From contig NC_019907.1 in NCBI RefSeq assembly GCF_000325745.1, forward strand, positions 1,382,501 through 1,446,500: a stretch of 64,000 bases of DNA, written 5' to 3'. Below are positions 11,076-21,414 of the stretch, in pieces (positions within the stretch are counted from its first letter, which is position 1; each line of letters starts with the position of its first letter). Source of the stretch: Liberibacter crescens BT-1. GTDB lineage: Bacteria; Pseudomonadota; Alphaproteobacteria; Rhizobiales; Rhizobiaceae. The notes beneath the pieces are model-generated. The model saw only the letters and a list, made by a program, of their open reading frames with translations. It searched no databases and had not been told where the DNA came from. A program made the translations under genes and the position numbers.

Positions 11076-11209
11076 TGCCTACAACTTATTTTATCTTCTT
11101 TCGTATCACAGAAAAATGACGCATTCTTATAAACATATAAATCTCAGAAGCTCATTTCAGGTTATTGAACTATATAAAAACCATAATAAAAATCTACATT
11201 ATTGAATTT

Positions 11210-12151
11210 TTACTGTTTTTTATAGTAATCCATAACGTTTAAAATTGCTGGCCCAAGGATAATCATCATAAGTACAGGAAGAAAGAAAATTATCATTGGT
11301 ACAGTTAATTTTGGAGGTAAAGCTGCTGCTTTTTTTTCTGCTTCAGTCATACGTTCAGTCCGACCTTCCTCAGCTAAAACCCTTAATGATTGACCTATTG
11401 ACGTACCATAGCGATCAGCCTGTATCAGTGATTGCACAAGAGTTCTTACACAATCAAGCTGTGTGCGATTAGCAAAATTTTCAAAAGCCGTTTGTCTTTC
11501 AGGTAAAAATGATAACTCAGCTGTAGTAATAAGAATCTCCTCTGCAAGAGGAGCAGATTGTGATGCGATCTCTTCTGCAACACGGCGTAAACTATGATCT
11601 AGTGCGAGACCAGATTCAACACATATCAACATCAAATCAAGAGCATCAGGCCAAACACGTTTTATAGCAGCTTGACGTTTAGAGGTAAGATTTGAAATAA
11701 ATATATTAGGTGCATAAAAACCTATATACCCTATAAAACATACAATGAAAACACGAACCATTAGAGGCTTTTGTGCAAAAAATCCTAAAATAAATATCAA
11801 AAAAAACCCAAATATCAGGAATAAAAAAGGAAGAAGAAAACGAGTAACAAGCAAAAGATTAAGAGCATACTCAGATCGAAAACCAGCCGCACGTAACTTA
11901 TTGACAGTATTTTCGTCTACAAGCACTTCACGCAAATTAAAGGTTTCAACGATTTTCCTGATAGAGGTATTACCCTGATCTCTTAATCCAGGAGATCCAT
12001 CTTTCATTTGCGCGCGTTGACGATTACGCAAAAACTCTCTTTCAAGAGCTACAGACTTCATTCTACTTTCTAATTGATTACGGTCCAAGTAAGGAATAAC
12101 AACCGAATAAATTGCAGAAAAAACAGAAACCATAACACATAAAGCAATCAT
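11210..12151 (-). CDS. tadC: Tad pilus inner-membrane platform protein TadC (CpaH-type)
   Basis: Type II/IV secretion F-domain membrane protein, 313 aa. An N-terminal membrane segment is followed by a pair near residue 110-160 and a C-terminal one (FFLPVLMMIILGPAILN). The F domain carries DALDLMLICVESGLALDHSLRRVAEE and GTSIGQSLRVLAEEGRTER-type motifs. It is the last gene of the tad cluster and with TadB should form the platform on which the CpaF ATPase acts. Confidence 0.88.
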   Translation of the reverse strand: MIALCVMVSVFSAIYSVVIPYLDRNQLESRMKSVALEREFLRNRQRAQMKDGSPGLRDQGNTSIRKIVETFNLREVLVDENTVNKLRAAGFRSEYALNLLLVTRFLLPFLFLIFGFFLIFILGFFAQKPLMVRVFIVCFIGYIGFYAPNIFISNLTSKRQAAIKRVWPDALDLMLICVESGLALDHSLRRVAEEIASQSAPLAEEILITTAELSFLPERQTAFENFANRTQLDCVRTLVQSLIQADRYGTSIGQSLRVLAEEGRTERMTEAEKKAAALPPKLTVPMIIFFLPVLMMIILGPAILNVMDYYKKQ

Positions 12152-12202
12152 CGTACTAGGATCAGAAAAAAAGAAAACATATTGCTGAACATTTCTTTTG
12201 CC

Positions 12203-13197
12203 CTAGATATCAAAGTTTATCATTATACGCATTATAAATATACCAATCAACATTAATACACCAGCAATTCCCAATATCATATGCCCTCTAGGATCAACGA
12301 AAAGAACACCAATATATTGTGGAGATGTAATATAAACAAGCGTGGACACAACAAAAGGCAATGATCCTATAATCCAAGCTGAAGCCTTTGCTTCCATTGC
12401 AAGAGCCTTAACTTTTGCTTTCATTTTTTTACGATCTCGTAAAACTTTTGACAAATTGGATAACGCTTCAGAAAGATTACCCCCTGATTGAGCTTGAATG
12501 TTAATAACTGTTGCAAAAAAAGACACCTCCTGAATAGGCATATAACGTACCATACGAGAAATACTCTCTGGTATGCTTAAACCAATCTGTTGAGAATCAA
12601 CAATACGACGGAATTCATTTCTGAGAGGCTGTTTCGATTGCGTGGCAATCAATCTGATCGCATCTATTAATGGCAAACCTGAACGGACTGAACGAACAAC
12701 AACATCCAGTGCATTTGGCAATTCATCCAAAAATTTAGCTTGACGTTTTTTATTAAGTAATTCAATAAAAACCGCGGCACAACAAGAGCAGTTAAAAAAG
12801 ATGCACTTAGACAAGCTAGCATGTTAAACTGAGCAATAAATAAGAATAGAAAAATAATAAAAGCTAATCCAAAAATAATACCGTAAAAATAGTTAATATC
12901 AATTGAAAGGCCAGCAGATAAAAGCAAACTTTTAAAGTTATTACTTTTAACAAATTTGTTATTTTTTTCTGCTTCTAATTTCTCTATTGTTTCTTGAAGA
13001 ACTTTACGACGTTTTTCTCGATTTACTGAATCAGCACTTCGTGAAGTTTTTAATCCTTTTTCTGACTTTATACGATTAAACCGAACAGAAGATTTTTCTT
13101 GCTGTTCTATTTTTGTATATAAAAGTCCATAACAAAGAGACCCAATGGCAATAAAAACCAAAACTATCAACAAAAGAATTCTAGCATCAAAGAACAT
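12203..13197 (-). pseudogene. tadB: Tad pilus platform protein TadB, frameshifted
   Basis: Expected to partner TadC as an inner-membrane platform protein of about 330 aa. The first part (13197 down to about 12750) reads MFFDARILLL to VPRFLLNYLIK. The second part carries KRQAKFLDELPNALDVVVRS and the F domain to the C-terminal membrane helices. The break lies in a minus-strand run of six A at 12746-12751. One extra A joins LIKK to RQAKF in frame. No other lesion is seen, so a real mutation, a read error or slippage cannot be told apart. Confidence 0.87.
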
Positions 13198-13207
13198 ATC
13201 AAATCTC

Positions 13208-14653
13208 CTAAGTGTCTAATGATTTTTCCATTGCATCAAGTGCCAATGCTAAACGCACCTCTTCACCATAATAACGAGCCCGATCCCAAAAACGTGGACG
13301 AGAAATTCCTGTAGACACATGACGTCCTATAAGTTTTCCTGAAGAATTTTCACCCTCAATTTCATACCGTATTAAATCTTGAGTAATAATAACGTCACCT
13401 TCCATACCAATAATCTCAGTGATATTTATAATACGTCGAGAACCATCTCGTAAACGTTGTGTTTGCACAATAACATTCAAAGAAGTTGATATTATCTCTC
13501 TTAAAATTCTACTAGGTAGACTAAATCCTCCCATAGAGATCATTGCCTCAATCCTACTCAAACACTCTCTCGGAGTATTAGCGTGTATAGTACCCATAGA
13601 ACCATCATGACCTGTATTCATTGCCTGTAAAAGATCAAAAACTTCTGGGCCTCTAACTTCTCCCAAAATAATCCTCTCAGGACGCATACGCAAACAATTT
13701 TTAACGAGATCACGCATAGTAACCTCACCCTCACCCTCAATATTTGGAGGCCGCGTTTCTAACCGCACCACATGCGGTTGCTGAAGTTGTAATTCTGCGG
13801 TATCTTCACAGGTAATAACACGCTCATCAGCGTCTATATAACGAGTCAAACAATTAAGAAGGGTTGTTTTACCAGAACCAGTACCACCAGAAATAAGAAC
13901 ATTACACCTAATACGACCTATTATTTTCAATACCATAGCGCCTTCAGGTGTGATTGCACCAAATTGTACAAGTTGATCAAGCGTTAAGCTTTCTTTCTTG
14001 AATTTACGAATTGTAAGGGATGGACCATCAAGAGATAATGGAGGTGCAATAACATTTACACGCGAACCATCAGGTAAACGCGCATCACAAATAGGACTAG
14101 ATTCATCAACCCGACGACCAACCTGATTTACAATTCGTTGACATACAGAAAGAAGTTGGCTATTATCACGAAATGAGATGTCTGTTGCAATTGTTTTACC
14201 ATGAACTTCAATAAATATTTTATTAGATCCATTAACCATGATATCAGCAATATCATCACGTGCAAGGAGTGGCTGAAGAGGACCATACCCTAAGACATCA
14301 TTACAAATGTCTTCAAGTATAGTAGCTTGTTCAGCAGTCGACATGAGAATATTTTTAGCGTTAATTATGTCGCTTACAATGCTACTAATTTCTCCACGCG
14401 ATTCTTCTAAATCATATTGAGAAAGCTGTGAAACATCAATCATGTCAATGAGAGTTTCAAATATTTCTGCTTTAACTAAATGATAATTAGGATCACGAAC
14501 ATTTGATCGATCTGAAACCACCTTAAAAGCTCTAGAAGATGGTGTTTCTGTCACGAAAGAATCAGATAATTTATTATTAGCTTCAAACTCTTCATTTACA
14601 ACATTAGTAATATCTTTTTGCTGTATAATTCCCTTTTCACGTTTTCCAAACAT
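13208..14653 (-). CDS. cpaF: Tad pilus assembly ATPase CpaF/TadA
   Basis: Hexameric secretion ATPase that powers Flp pilus assembly at the inner membrane. The protein is 481 aa from ATG at 14653, chosen for AGGAATAAAT upstream and the MFGKRE start typical of the family. Walker A is GGTGSGKTT near residue 255. An Asp box, [23 protein letters not shown] and the histidine box GTIHANTP follow. It is immediately upstream of tadB and downstream of cpaE. Confidence 0.95.
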   Translation of the reverse strand: MFGKREKGIIQQKDITNVVNEEFEANNKLSDSFVTETPSSRAFKVVSDRSNVRDPNYHLVKAEIFETLIDMIDVSQLSQYDLEESRGEISSIVSDIINAKNILMSTAEQATILEDICNDVLGYGPLQPLLARDDIADIMVNGSNKIFIEVHGKTIATDISFRDNSQLLSVCQRIVNQVGRRVDESSPICDARLPDGSRVNVIAPPLSLDGPSLTIRKFKKESLTLDQLVQFGAITPEGAMVLKIIGRIRCNVLISGGTGSGKTTLLNCLTRYIDADERVITCEDTAELQLQQPHVVRLETRPPNIEGEGEVTMRDLVKNCLRMRPERIILGEVRGPEVFDLLQAMNTGHDGSMGTIHANTPRECLSRIEAMISMGGFSLPSRILREIISTSLNVIVQTQRLRDGSRRIINITEIIGMEGDVIITQDLIRYEIEGENSSGKLIGRHVSTGISRPRFWDRARYYGEEVRLALALDAMEKSLDT

Positions 14654-14682
14654 ATATTTATTCCTACTCTCAACAATCAAAA

Positions 14683-15966
14683 TTATTTGCGCTTTAAAAC
14701 CCCCATCATTTTTTCTAGAATACCAGACTTTGGTTTCTCTATCGTTACACGATCGGTAAGTATGTGTACAAGCTGTAAAAATTTTTCCGCAATAAGAGAA
14801 TCAGCGTTTATCTCATTAATCATTTTACCTGAATTAGCTGCCGCTCCAAAAAGGGCAATATCAAAGGGAATTACCGCAGAAGGCCTCACTCCTAGTGGTT
14901 CACAAAAATCTTCTATAGAAATCTCAGGCCGTTTTGGCATATTTTCTTGATTAATCACTAAATAAGGAGGGTTATCATTAGGCCTAAGTTTTCGTAACAC
15001 ATCAATTAGATTTTTAGTATTACGCAAGTTAGCAAGGTCAAGAGAGGTCGTAATGATAATCTTATCAGACGCAACAAGCACCTTACGAATCCAATCATTC
15101 CAAGCATGAGGAATATCAAGAATTACCATTGGACAAGACTTTTGAAGTATTTCAATCACAGAGAGAATCGCATCAACTTCAAAATCATAAGATCGATCTA
15201 AAACTGATGGAGCAGCTAAAAGTGAAAGATTTTCGGCACAACGAACAAGCAAACGATCAACGAAAACCTCATCAAGTCGATCAGGAGAATAAATAGCATC
15301 TGATATTCCTTGTGCTGGATCCTGATCAAAATCAATATTAGCAGTCCCATATGGAAGATCAAGGTCAGCAAGAATTGTTTCCATTGAAAATAAAGTTGCT
15401 ATACCAAAAGCGCAATTATGTGCTATAGTTGAAGAACCAACACCACCTTTCGCTCCTATAAAAGCCAAAGAGCGACCGAATGATTTTTTGTCTGAATCCA
15501 TGAAAATATTCGTTATAGCCTTCATTATATCTAGGACAGATAAAGGCTCTACTAAATATTCAGAAATACCGTTACGTATTAAAGTTCGATAAAGAGAAAC
15601 ATCATTACTATTACCAATAACGATTACCTTAGTAGACGAATCACAAACTTCTGCCAATCGTTCCAAATCAGACAAAAGTTTTTCACTATGTAGATTTGTT
15701 TGCAGAATAATTAAATTAGGTGTTGCTGACGATACAAAAGTATTAATAGCAGCTTCAGTAGATCCTCTGGTCACTTTAACATTAACCCGAGCCATACGAC
15801 GATCTACTTTAGATTTTTCTATAACATTATATAATGTCTCAGTCTCACAAAATGCATGAATAGATATCCGTGGTAATGGACGCATATTTTCAATATTTTC
15901 GACTTGAGCATTTTCTCTCAAATTAGAAGAAGTTTTATTTCGAATTTCATATTCAATAGAACTCAT
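14683..15966 (-). CDS. cpaE: Pilus assembly protein CpaE/TadZ
   Basis: Receiver-like plus MinD/ParA-like localisation factor for the Tad machinery, 427 aa. The N-terminal half resembles a degenerate response-regulator receiver (LIRNGISEYLVEPLSVLDIMK). The C-terminal half is a P-loop ATPase with the deviant Walker A GAKGGVGSSTIAH near residue 171 and MVILDIPHAW. The Walker A lysine has GSS rather than GKS/GKT after it, as is common in CpaE. It sits between cpaD and cpaF. Confidence 0.92.
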   Translation of the reverse strand: MSSIEYEIRNKTSSNLRENAQVENIENMRPLPRISIHAFCETETLYNVIEKSKVDRRMARVNVKVTRGSTEAAINTFVSSATPNLIILQTNLHSEKLLSDLERLAEVCDSSTKVIVIGNSNDVSLYRTLIRNGISEYLVEPLSVLDIMKAITNIFMDSDKKSFGRSLAFIGAKGGVGSSTIAHNCAFGIATLFSMETILADLDLPYGTANIDFDQDPAQGISDAIYSPDRLDEVFVDRLLVRCAENLSLLAAPSVLDRSYDFEVDAILSVIEILQKSCPMVILDIPHAWNDWIRKVLVASDKIIITTSLDLANLRNTKNLIDVLRKLRPNDNPPYLVINQENMPKRPEISIEDFCEPLGVRPSAVIPFDIALFGAAANSGKMINEINADSLIAEKFLQLVHILTDRVTIEKPKSGILEKMMGVLKRK

Positions 15967-16003
15967 ACCTACCCTCTCTTCGTTGGTCTTCTAATCTCAT
16001 TAG

Positions 16004-16783
16004 CTACTGAGATGAAGTTGATGACCCGGATGAAGTTGATGACCCGGATGTACTTCCCGTACCAGAAGAAGTATTCTGACGATAAGTTTGCATAGTATTA
16101 TTACGCTGAGCAGCATCAGCAGGTGTCATCATACGTGGACCTAACAAATCACTTGGATTAACCATCTGCGCTGCTAGATTTTTCTGATAAGCACAACCAA
16201 AATTTTTCCAATCGCGATTAGACATACTATCTAATATGTTGTCCGTCCATTGCCCACACTCGTGGAGTAGAGAAGGTCTAATTGAAAAATAGCTCATGCG
16301 TACCACTTTAACATTCTCATCGCCATCAGAATTATAGACTCTTTCACTAATATTTGCAGAATTAATACCTTTTGATACTAATACTGAGCGAATCTGATTA
16401 ACAAAAAATATTGTATCAGAAACATTCTGATCTTTGCTTGGCCTCATAATAGCAACAACCCAACCATTATCAGATTTATAATCCTCTGCAAAACCTCTTA
16501 TTGTATCAACCATATCTATAGGTAATGTATTTTTTCTGTGATAAACTGGCAAATCAAGAGTATGCTCTGTCTCTTTCAGAACAATTTTATGTCTCTTACG
16601 ATAATCACTGCTATCATCTTCAATTGAACTTTGCCTTGTTGTGGTACAAGAAGACATTAAAATTACAGATTGGATTAAGCATAATATTACCAAAGAATTT
16701 TTTGACAATAAAATTGCAATTCGGAAAAGGTACTTACTGAAAACATGATTTAAAAAATGCAGTTTTCTAAGTATATTGTTCAT
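16004..16783 (-). CDS. cpaD: Pilus assembly lipoprotein CpaD
   Basis: Outer-membrane-associated lipoprotein of the Tad system, 259 aa from ATG at 16783, which follows AGGACATGTA just after the cpaC stop. A hydrophobic signal ends in LMSSC, a plausible lipobox. The CpaD domain includes the GWVVAIMRPSKDQ and ECGQWTDNI regions and NFGCAYQKNLAAQMVNPSDLL. The extreme C-terminus is a Ser/Thr/Gly tail encoded by short tandem repeats. Confidence 0.88.
   Translation of the reverse strand: MNNILRKLHFLNHVFSKYLFRIAILLSKNSLVILCLIQSVILMSSCTTTRQSSIEDDSSDYRKRHKIVLKETEHTLDLPVYHRKNTLPIDMVDTIRGFAEDYKSDNGWVVAIMRPSKDQNVSDTIFFVNQIRSVLVSKGINSANISERVYNSDGDENVKVVRMSYFSIRPSLLHECGQWTDNILDSMSNRDWKNFGCAYQKNLAAQMVNPSDLLGPRMMTPADAAQRNNTMQTYRQNTSSGTGSTSGSSTSSGSSTSSQ
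16011..16046. repeat. Two tandem 18-bp units in the cpaD 3' end
   Basis: The unit GATGAAGTTGATGACCCG occurs twice back to back, followed by a partial third copy starting GATGTACTTCCCG. The unit is a multiple of three, so copy-number change would lengthen or shorten the Ser/Thr/Gly tail of CpaD without a frameshift. Confidence 0.9.
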
Positions 16784-16796
16784 TACATGTCCTATC

Positions 16797-18284
16797 TTAT
16801 TTGTATATGAAGCCAATTGTACCTTGATAAGGTCGCTGTGCCTTTGGAATATCCATACCACTTCTATAAACTTTATGAACACGATTTAAGAAAAAAGAAG
16901 TAGGATCACTTTCAAGAGTAAAATTATCATCTGGGCGAGACAAAGAATTACGCGATACTGGTTTCACAAGGTAAGGTGTCGCAATAATAACAGTTTCCGT
17001 TTCATTCCTATCCAAACTTTTATTTCTAAACAAGGCTCCCAAAATAGGAATCTGAGACAAAACCGGTACACCTAAAGTACCATGCTGAGTCTCAGATTTT
17101 ATCAACCCTGCTAACGCAATCGACCCTCCTGAAGGCAATTCAACAGTAGTTTCAGTTCTACGTGTGCGAAACTCTGGAGGAGTACTTGCGGTGGCAATAG
17201 CATTAGGTGTCACAGGTTCAGAAACTTCTGTTTGAATACGCAGACTAATACGCCCTGGAGCCAAAACTGTTGGAGTAAAATTCAACAGGACACCAAATTC
17301 ACGAGTTTGAAAATTAGTTGTACCATTTTTATCTACAGTAGGGTATAAACGCTCACCACCAGACCTAAAACTAGCACTTTGACCTGAAACAGCAGTCAAA
17401 GTTGGCTCAGCTAGAGTACGAATTACACGAGCTTGCTCAAGAGCACGTAAAGCACTTTCCAATGAATAGTGACCGGCAACCCCGCCTATATTAATAAGGG
17501 TTTCTTGTTGACCGCTACTTCCTTCTGTTAATCCTAGAGCACTGAAGGAGCTGAGTTTGTGCCCAAGAGAACTCGCTGAACGAGTAAGTGAATTAGTAAA
17601 TCCTATTTGCTTCAGTATTTCACGCCGAACTTCTGCAACAGTAATCTTAAGAGTAACCTGATCCTCACCCTCAATATCCAACAAATTAACAACCGTTGAT
17701 ACCCGTCTGTCTTCTTGTAAAGATAAAGATTGACCCGCTGATGCTGTTTGAGTAGTTGCTTCTCCTCCTTTAATAAAAGCATTAGCCAAATCAACTGCTT
17801 TTTGAGAATCCTGAATAGTGCGAACAGTTCCATGTAATACAATATTATCAGAAACAATTTCAGTACTTATATTCGAGTCAGGAATAAAGCGCCTTAAATT
17901 AGCCTCAAGATTTCCAATATCACGTTCAATTTTAACATTCATATTGAGAAGCTCTTTTCCATTAGCTCCAAATACAAACACGCTAGCCTGACCTACTTCT
18001 TTCCCAAAAAGGTATATCATTCTAGAAGAGCGCGTTACTACATCTGCTTTTTTGGGATCAGAAACAAGAACATCGACAATATCATCAGGAAAAGTGATAA
18101 CTAAAGCCTTATACAACCCAACAGAAATATTTTTATCTCTTCCTATTTCTGACAAACGCACCCTTATCACAGAATTATTATTATAAAAATTATCAGCTTG
18201 GGCAAAAAATATCCCCAAAATATAGAAAGCACTTATAAAAAATATGCGAATACTATTGAAGATTTGTCGTAGTAAGCTATTCAT
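16797..18284 (-). CDS. cpaC: Outer-membrane secretin CpaC/RcpA
   Basis: Forms the outer-membrane pore of the Tad pilus, 495 aa. A signal peptide (about residues 10-30) is followed by the pilus N domain, a BON-like domain (NIVLHGTVRTIQDSQKAVDLA) and the secretin domain with VSGQSASFRSGGERLYP and VELPSGGSIALAGLI. It overlaps cpaB by 4 bases (ATGA), suggesting coupled translation. Length is near the family norm. Confidence 0.95.
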   Translation of the reverse strand: MNSLLRQIFNSIRIFFISAFYILGIFFAQADNFYNNNSVIRVRLSEIGRDKNISVGLYKALVITFPDDIVDVLVSDPKKADVVTRSSRMIYLFGKEVGQASVFVFGANGKELLNMNVKIERDIGNLEANLRRFIPDSNISTEIVSDNIVLHGTVRTIQDSQKAVDLANAFIKGGEATTQTASAGQSLSLQEDRRVSTVVNLLDIEGEDQVTLKITVAEVRREILKQIGFTNSLTRSASSLGHKLSSFSALGLTEGSSGQQETLINIGGVAGHYSLESALRALEQARVIRTLAEPTLTAVSGQSASFRSGGERLYPTVDKNGTTNFQTREFGVLLNFTPTVLAPGRISLRIQTEVSEPVTPNAIATASTPPEFRTRRTETTVELPSGGSIALAGLIKSETQHGTLGVPVLSQIPILGALFRNKSLDRNETETVIIATPYLVKPVSRNSLSRPDDNFTLESDPTSFFLNRVHKVYRSGMDIPKAQRPYQGTIGFIYK

Positions 18285-19081
18285 TTCGACAGTCCTTCTA
18301 TATTATTATGATGAGAAACAACTCCTGATTTTATAATTTCTACGCCACCACCACCCAAAAATCCATGTGGATAGTCTGTATCAGGCTCCTTGGAATCAGC
18401 TGTAGAACGCAATACAAGAGCTAATCTACTCGCCATTTGCTGTGCCGAAAGTATAACTTTTACTTGCTCAGGAGTAAGCTCTAAAGTTGCTGTTGATCCA
18501 ATTGATGATTTTTGTCCATCTTTTCCATCTTCTATATTTTGATCTATAGCAAGAACCCTTATGTTACTCAGTATAGTTTCAGCAGAAGATTTCCCTTCTT
18601 CAAGCATACGTACCATCATCACATCAACACGATCATTGGGCAATATAAAACCTCCTGCGCCTGTTGAAACAGAAATATCCATGGCAATGGCACGCTTTCC
18701 AGAGGGAAGAATAGACGACATGATCCTATTAGAAGAATCTACCAACTTTTCAGTACGCACTGGCTCACCCTTTAAAATAGGCAAACGTATTACAGCGCCA
18801 TCCAATTCTTCAATTGCTTTAGGACGTTTATCTTCAGTAATAAAACCGTCAAAAACATTATCTGCAGGCCATGCAATCCAAGATAAAATATTTTTATTGA
18901 TTCTTGCGCCTATAGGTATATTTTCATTAGACACTAAAACATTAGCAAACTTTATAGTTGAGCTTTTTTCTATCTCAACTTTTTGAACAGGGCGATTTCT
19001 TGCAAGATGCATTGCCAAAATTCCAGCAAATCCGGCCGCAACGGCAGATACGGCAAGTATTGTAATTCGAACGAGTTTCAT
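18281..19081 (-). CDS. cpaB: Pilus assembly protein CpaB/RcpC
   Basis: Periplasmic Tad component with a SAF domain, 266 aa. One N-terminal membrane helix (ILAVSAVAAGFAGILAMHLA) is followed by the SAF region with IPIGARINKNILSWIAWP and later PNDRVDVMMVR. CpaB proteins probably contact the cell wall and the secretin. It is followed by cpaC with a 4-base overlap and preceded by cpaA. Confidence 0.92.
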   Translation of the reverse strand: MKLVRITILAVSAVAAGFAGILAMHLARNRPVQKVEIEKSSTIKFANVLVSNENIPIGARINKNILSWIAWPADNVFDGFITEDKRPKAIEELDGAVIRLPILKGEPVRTEKLVDSSNRIMSSILPSGKRAIAMDISVSTGAGGFILPNDRVDVMMVRMLEEGKSSAETILSNIRVLAIDQNIEDGKDGQKSSIGSTATLELTPEQVKVILSAQQMASRLALVLRSTADSKEPDTDYPHGFLGGGGVEIIKSGVVSHHNNIEGLSK

Positions 19082-19164
19082 TTTATTTCCTGCGGGCTAA
19101 TAAATATAAATATATACAATGCTCTTCATTAGTATAATTATGGTTAACATTTTTTGATTAAATA

Positions 19165-19680
19165 CTAATTAATTAATCCATTAAGTGCTATTTTAAATAT
19201 AACGCTGTCCGGATAGGATATAAAACCGGCAACAGCAATAGCTAAGCCATAAGGTATTTTATCAGAGATCAGAAGGCTTGAAGGAATTGGCATACCTGTT
19301 ACTGAAATCCAGAAACGCTGAGACCTAAGAAACACAACAATCAAGGACAAAATTCCTCCAAGAATAGAAACATAAATTAAAAATTCCACAAGAGATGAAT
19401 CCCATCCGAACCATACAGCCATAGATGTTAAAAGCTTTACATCTCCACCGCCCATTATATTCATTGCAAACAAAAAGAAACAAAAAGAAAACAAAATAAA
19501 GCCTGCCAAAAAATGCAATCCAATTAACGAAATCTCAAAATTCATAAATGGGAGAACCAAAACAAATGAACCCAACAAAACAACTGAAACACGATTAGGG
19601 ATCGTCGTAGAAAAAAGATCAGAAAATGCTGCAACTGCCAAACAAAAAGGCACTACAAGAAAAACGATAGCAGGAATCAC
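19165..19680 (-). CDS. cpaA: Prepilin peptidase CpaA/TadV
   Basis: Type IV-A24 aspartic membrane peptidase expected to process Flp prepilins, 171 aa with several membrane helices. The two catalytic aspartates are visible: D21 in AFSDLFSTTIPNR and D in MGGGDVKLL near residue 79, which matches the GXGD motif. It is the first gene of the minus-strand tad cluster. Its substrates are presumably the five pilins encoded just beyond it. Confidence 0.93.
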   Translation of the reverse strand: MIPAIVFLVVPFCLAVAAFSDLFSTTIPNRVSVVLLGSFVLVLPFMNFEISLIGLHFLAGFILFSFCFFLFAMNIMGGGDVKLLTSMAVWFGWDSSLVEFLIYVSILGGILSLIVVFLRSQRFWISVTGMPIPSSLLISDKIPYGLAIAVAGFISYPDSVIFKIALNGLIN

Positions 19681-20281
19681 TCTTCTACCTTTCTTTAAAA
19701 AATTTTAAAACATAAAGAAATCGACATTATATCTATATAAAAATAAATATATAATACTTAATAATTTCAAAAAAAAATAAAATAAAATATACTTTCTCTT
19801 ATACTTAGTAATATTAAATAATACAAATGAAAATTTATTTTCAAAAATATTTTATACATTAATAATTAATTATTTTCTAAAATTCAGGAAAGTCCTGATC
19901 ACTTTAAATAAAAAATTATGTATAATTTTACTTGTATATTCATACTAAATTATAATTATTATTAACCTCAAAATTCAGACAATCTGATTAAAATATTCCT
20001 TAAAATTTATACAGATTTAAAATAAGCTTCATATATTGCATGTATTGCATGATATACAAAATTGCTATAGAATTAATAATTAATTCTAAATAATTAGAAA
20101 GCTCCTTTAAATACAAAAAATATCTAAAACCATTTTTATAAATATAATGATTGTTTAAAAACTTTTTATTTTAAATTGCTTTTTATAGCTTGTTTATTAT
20201 GTTTTTCTAAAAAATACAAATTATTAGTAGTTTAATTTTTTTAATAATAAATAGTCTATCATTATCAATGCGGAGGATAAA
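19681..20281. other. AT-rich divergent control region between cpaA and the pilins
   Basis: A 601-base stretch, almost entirely A and T, with no credible gene. It separates the minus-strand tad operon from the plus-strand pilin gene, so both promoters should lie here. A short direct repeat of ATTGCATG occurs near 20036-20051. I cannot assign a specific promoter. Confidence 0.5.
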
Positions 20282-20527
20282 ATGGTTGATATGTTTATAC
20301 GCTGTAAAATTGCCAATTGTGGAGCTACTGCTATAGAATATGCTATACTTGCAGCTGTTATTTCTATTGCAGTTATTGCTGCAGCACAATCAATGGGAGT
20401 AGCAATCAGCAATAACTTTAATACCATTGCGAAAGTTGTAAATACAGCAAATTCTCAAAATTATCAAAGCTTTGATTCCCCAAAAAAGCTAAATACACAG
20501 GATCAACTTTTTAAAGTAAAACCATAA
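20282..20527 (+). CDS. flp: Flp-type pilin 1
   Basis: Small pilus subunit, 81 aa, for the Tad system. It has a short leader, then the Flp motif GATAIEYAILAAVISIAVIAAA, with the Glu and Tyr of the processing site and one hydrophobic helix. GGAGG lies just upstream of the ATG. The tail after residue 55 is longer and more polar than in the other copies. CpaA would cleave before the ATAIEY segment. A strong terminator follows. Confidence 0.9.
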   Translation: MVDMFIRCKIANCGATAIEYAILAAVISIAVIAAAQSMGVAISNNFNTIAKVVNTANSQNYQSFDSPKKLNTQDQLFKVKP

Positions 20528-20969
20528 ATATATTGATTATTGTATAATTTTACAAACTGTAGGCCTATAATTATAGGTCTGCAGTTTTTCATTTATTAAA
20601 ATTTTAAAATAACATTTCAAAAAAATTCAAAGAGCAAACTTCTCAATAAGAAGCTTTTTACAAATTATTAATAATACTTTTAATAGTTTTTTACTTATTG
20701 CAATTTTAATGTGTAAATTAATTATATTTAAATTAATACGTTTATATAGGATAATTACAAGGTTGTATTAGTATTACTTCTATCAAGTAAAAGTTTTTAA
20801 AACAAAAAATTGCTTTTGTAATAGAAAGCTACTATCTTTGGTAGATATCTTTGCATCTCTTGCCTAGTAACTAGAATAATTAATTATCTCAATTTAGATA
20901 ACACAGCCAAATTATCCTCTTATGGCCAAAAGGATAGATTAGTTATGTTCAAATTAAAGGAAACAAGAA
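20528..20969. other. 442-base gap between pilin 1 and pilin 2
   Basis: AT-rich noncoding DNA. It begins with the pilin 1 terminator, and the remainder should hold the pilin 2 promoter and leader. I see no gene or repeat in it. Confidence 0.5.
20554..20591 (+). terminator. Strong terminator after pilin 1
   Basis: A 17-bp stem formed by AAACTGTAGGCCTATAA and TTATAGGTCTGCAGTTT, with only two G-T wobbles, runs directly into a T-rich tract ending TTTTTC. It lies 27 bases after the pilin 1 stop. Confidence 0.8.
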
Positions 20970-21158
20970 ATGAAAAATATCATACACCGTTTTATACACG
21001 ATCAATCTGGAGCTGTTGCTATAGAATATGCCATGCTTATTGCCCTTATTTCATTAGCTTTAATTGCTGCAGCAAGTACCCTAGCACAAAGCATTGGTAC
21101 ACTGTTTAACAATATCGGTAATAAGTTAACAACGCTACCCCTATCACCAGCTAAATAA
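20970..21158 (+). CDS. flp: Flp-type pilin 2
   Basis: Small pilus subunit, 62 aa. The leader is MKNIIHRFIHDQSG and is followed by AVAIEYAMLIALISLALIA, the conserved Flp cleavage and helix region. AAAGGAAACAAGA lies upstream as ribosome-binding site. It is in the same direction as pilin 1 but differs from the three minus-strand copies in sequence. A weak hairpin at 21213-21228 follows. Confidence 0.92.
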   Translation: MKNIIHRFIHDQSGAVAIEYAMLIALISLALIAAASTLAQSIGTLFNNIGNKLTTLPLSPAK

Positions 21159-21212
21159 AATCCAGTTCAACCAATATTACACTTAGAAAGGAACTAATAT
21201 ATTATATCAGGA

Positions 21213-21235
21213 GCAACAAAATTGTTGCCTTTATT
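21213..21235 (+). terminator. Possible terminator after pilin 2
   Basis: GCAACAA pairs with TTGTTGC around a two-base loop and is followed by CTTTATT. The loop is tight, so this is tentative. Confidence 0.35.
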
Positions 21236-21414
21236 GTGCACTAAACATTAAAGTTATAACAACTTGTTCTCCTGATCTATTACCCAACATATTTATTATC
21301 TTAACATTAAAGATACAATAAAGATATAATACTTTAATTAAAATAACTCTTGAGAAGAAAATTATAACTTCTCATAATATACATACATTCAATAAAACTT
21401 TACCCTATTCCAGT

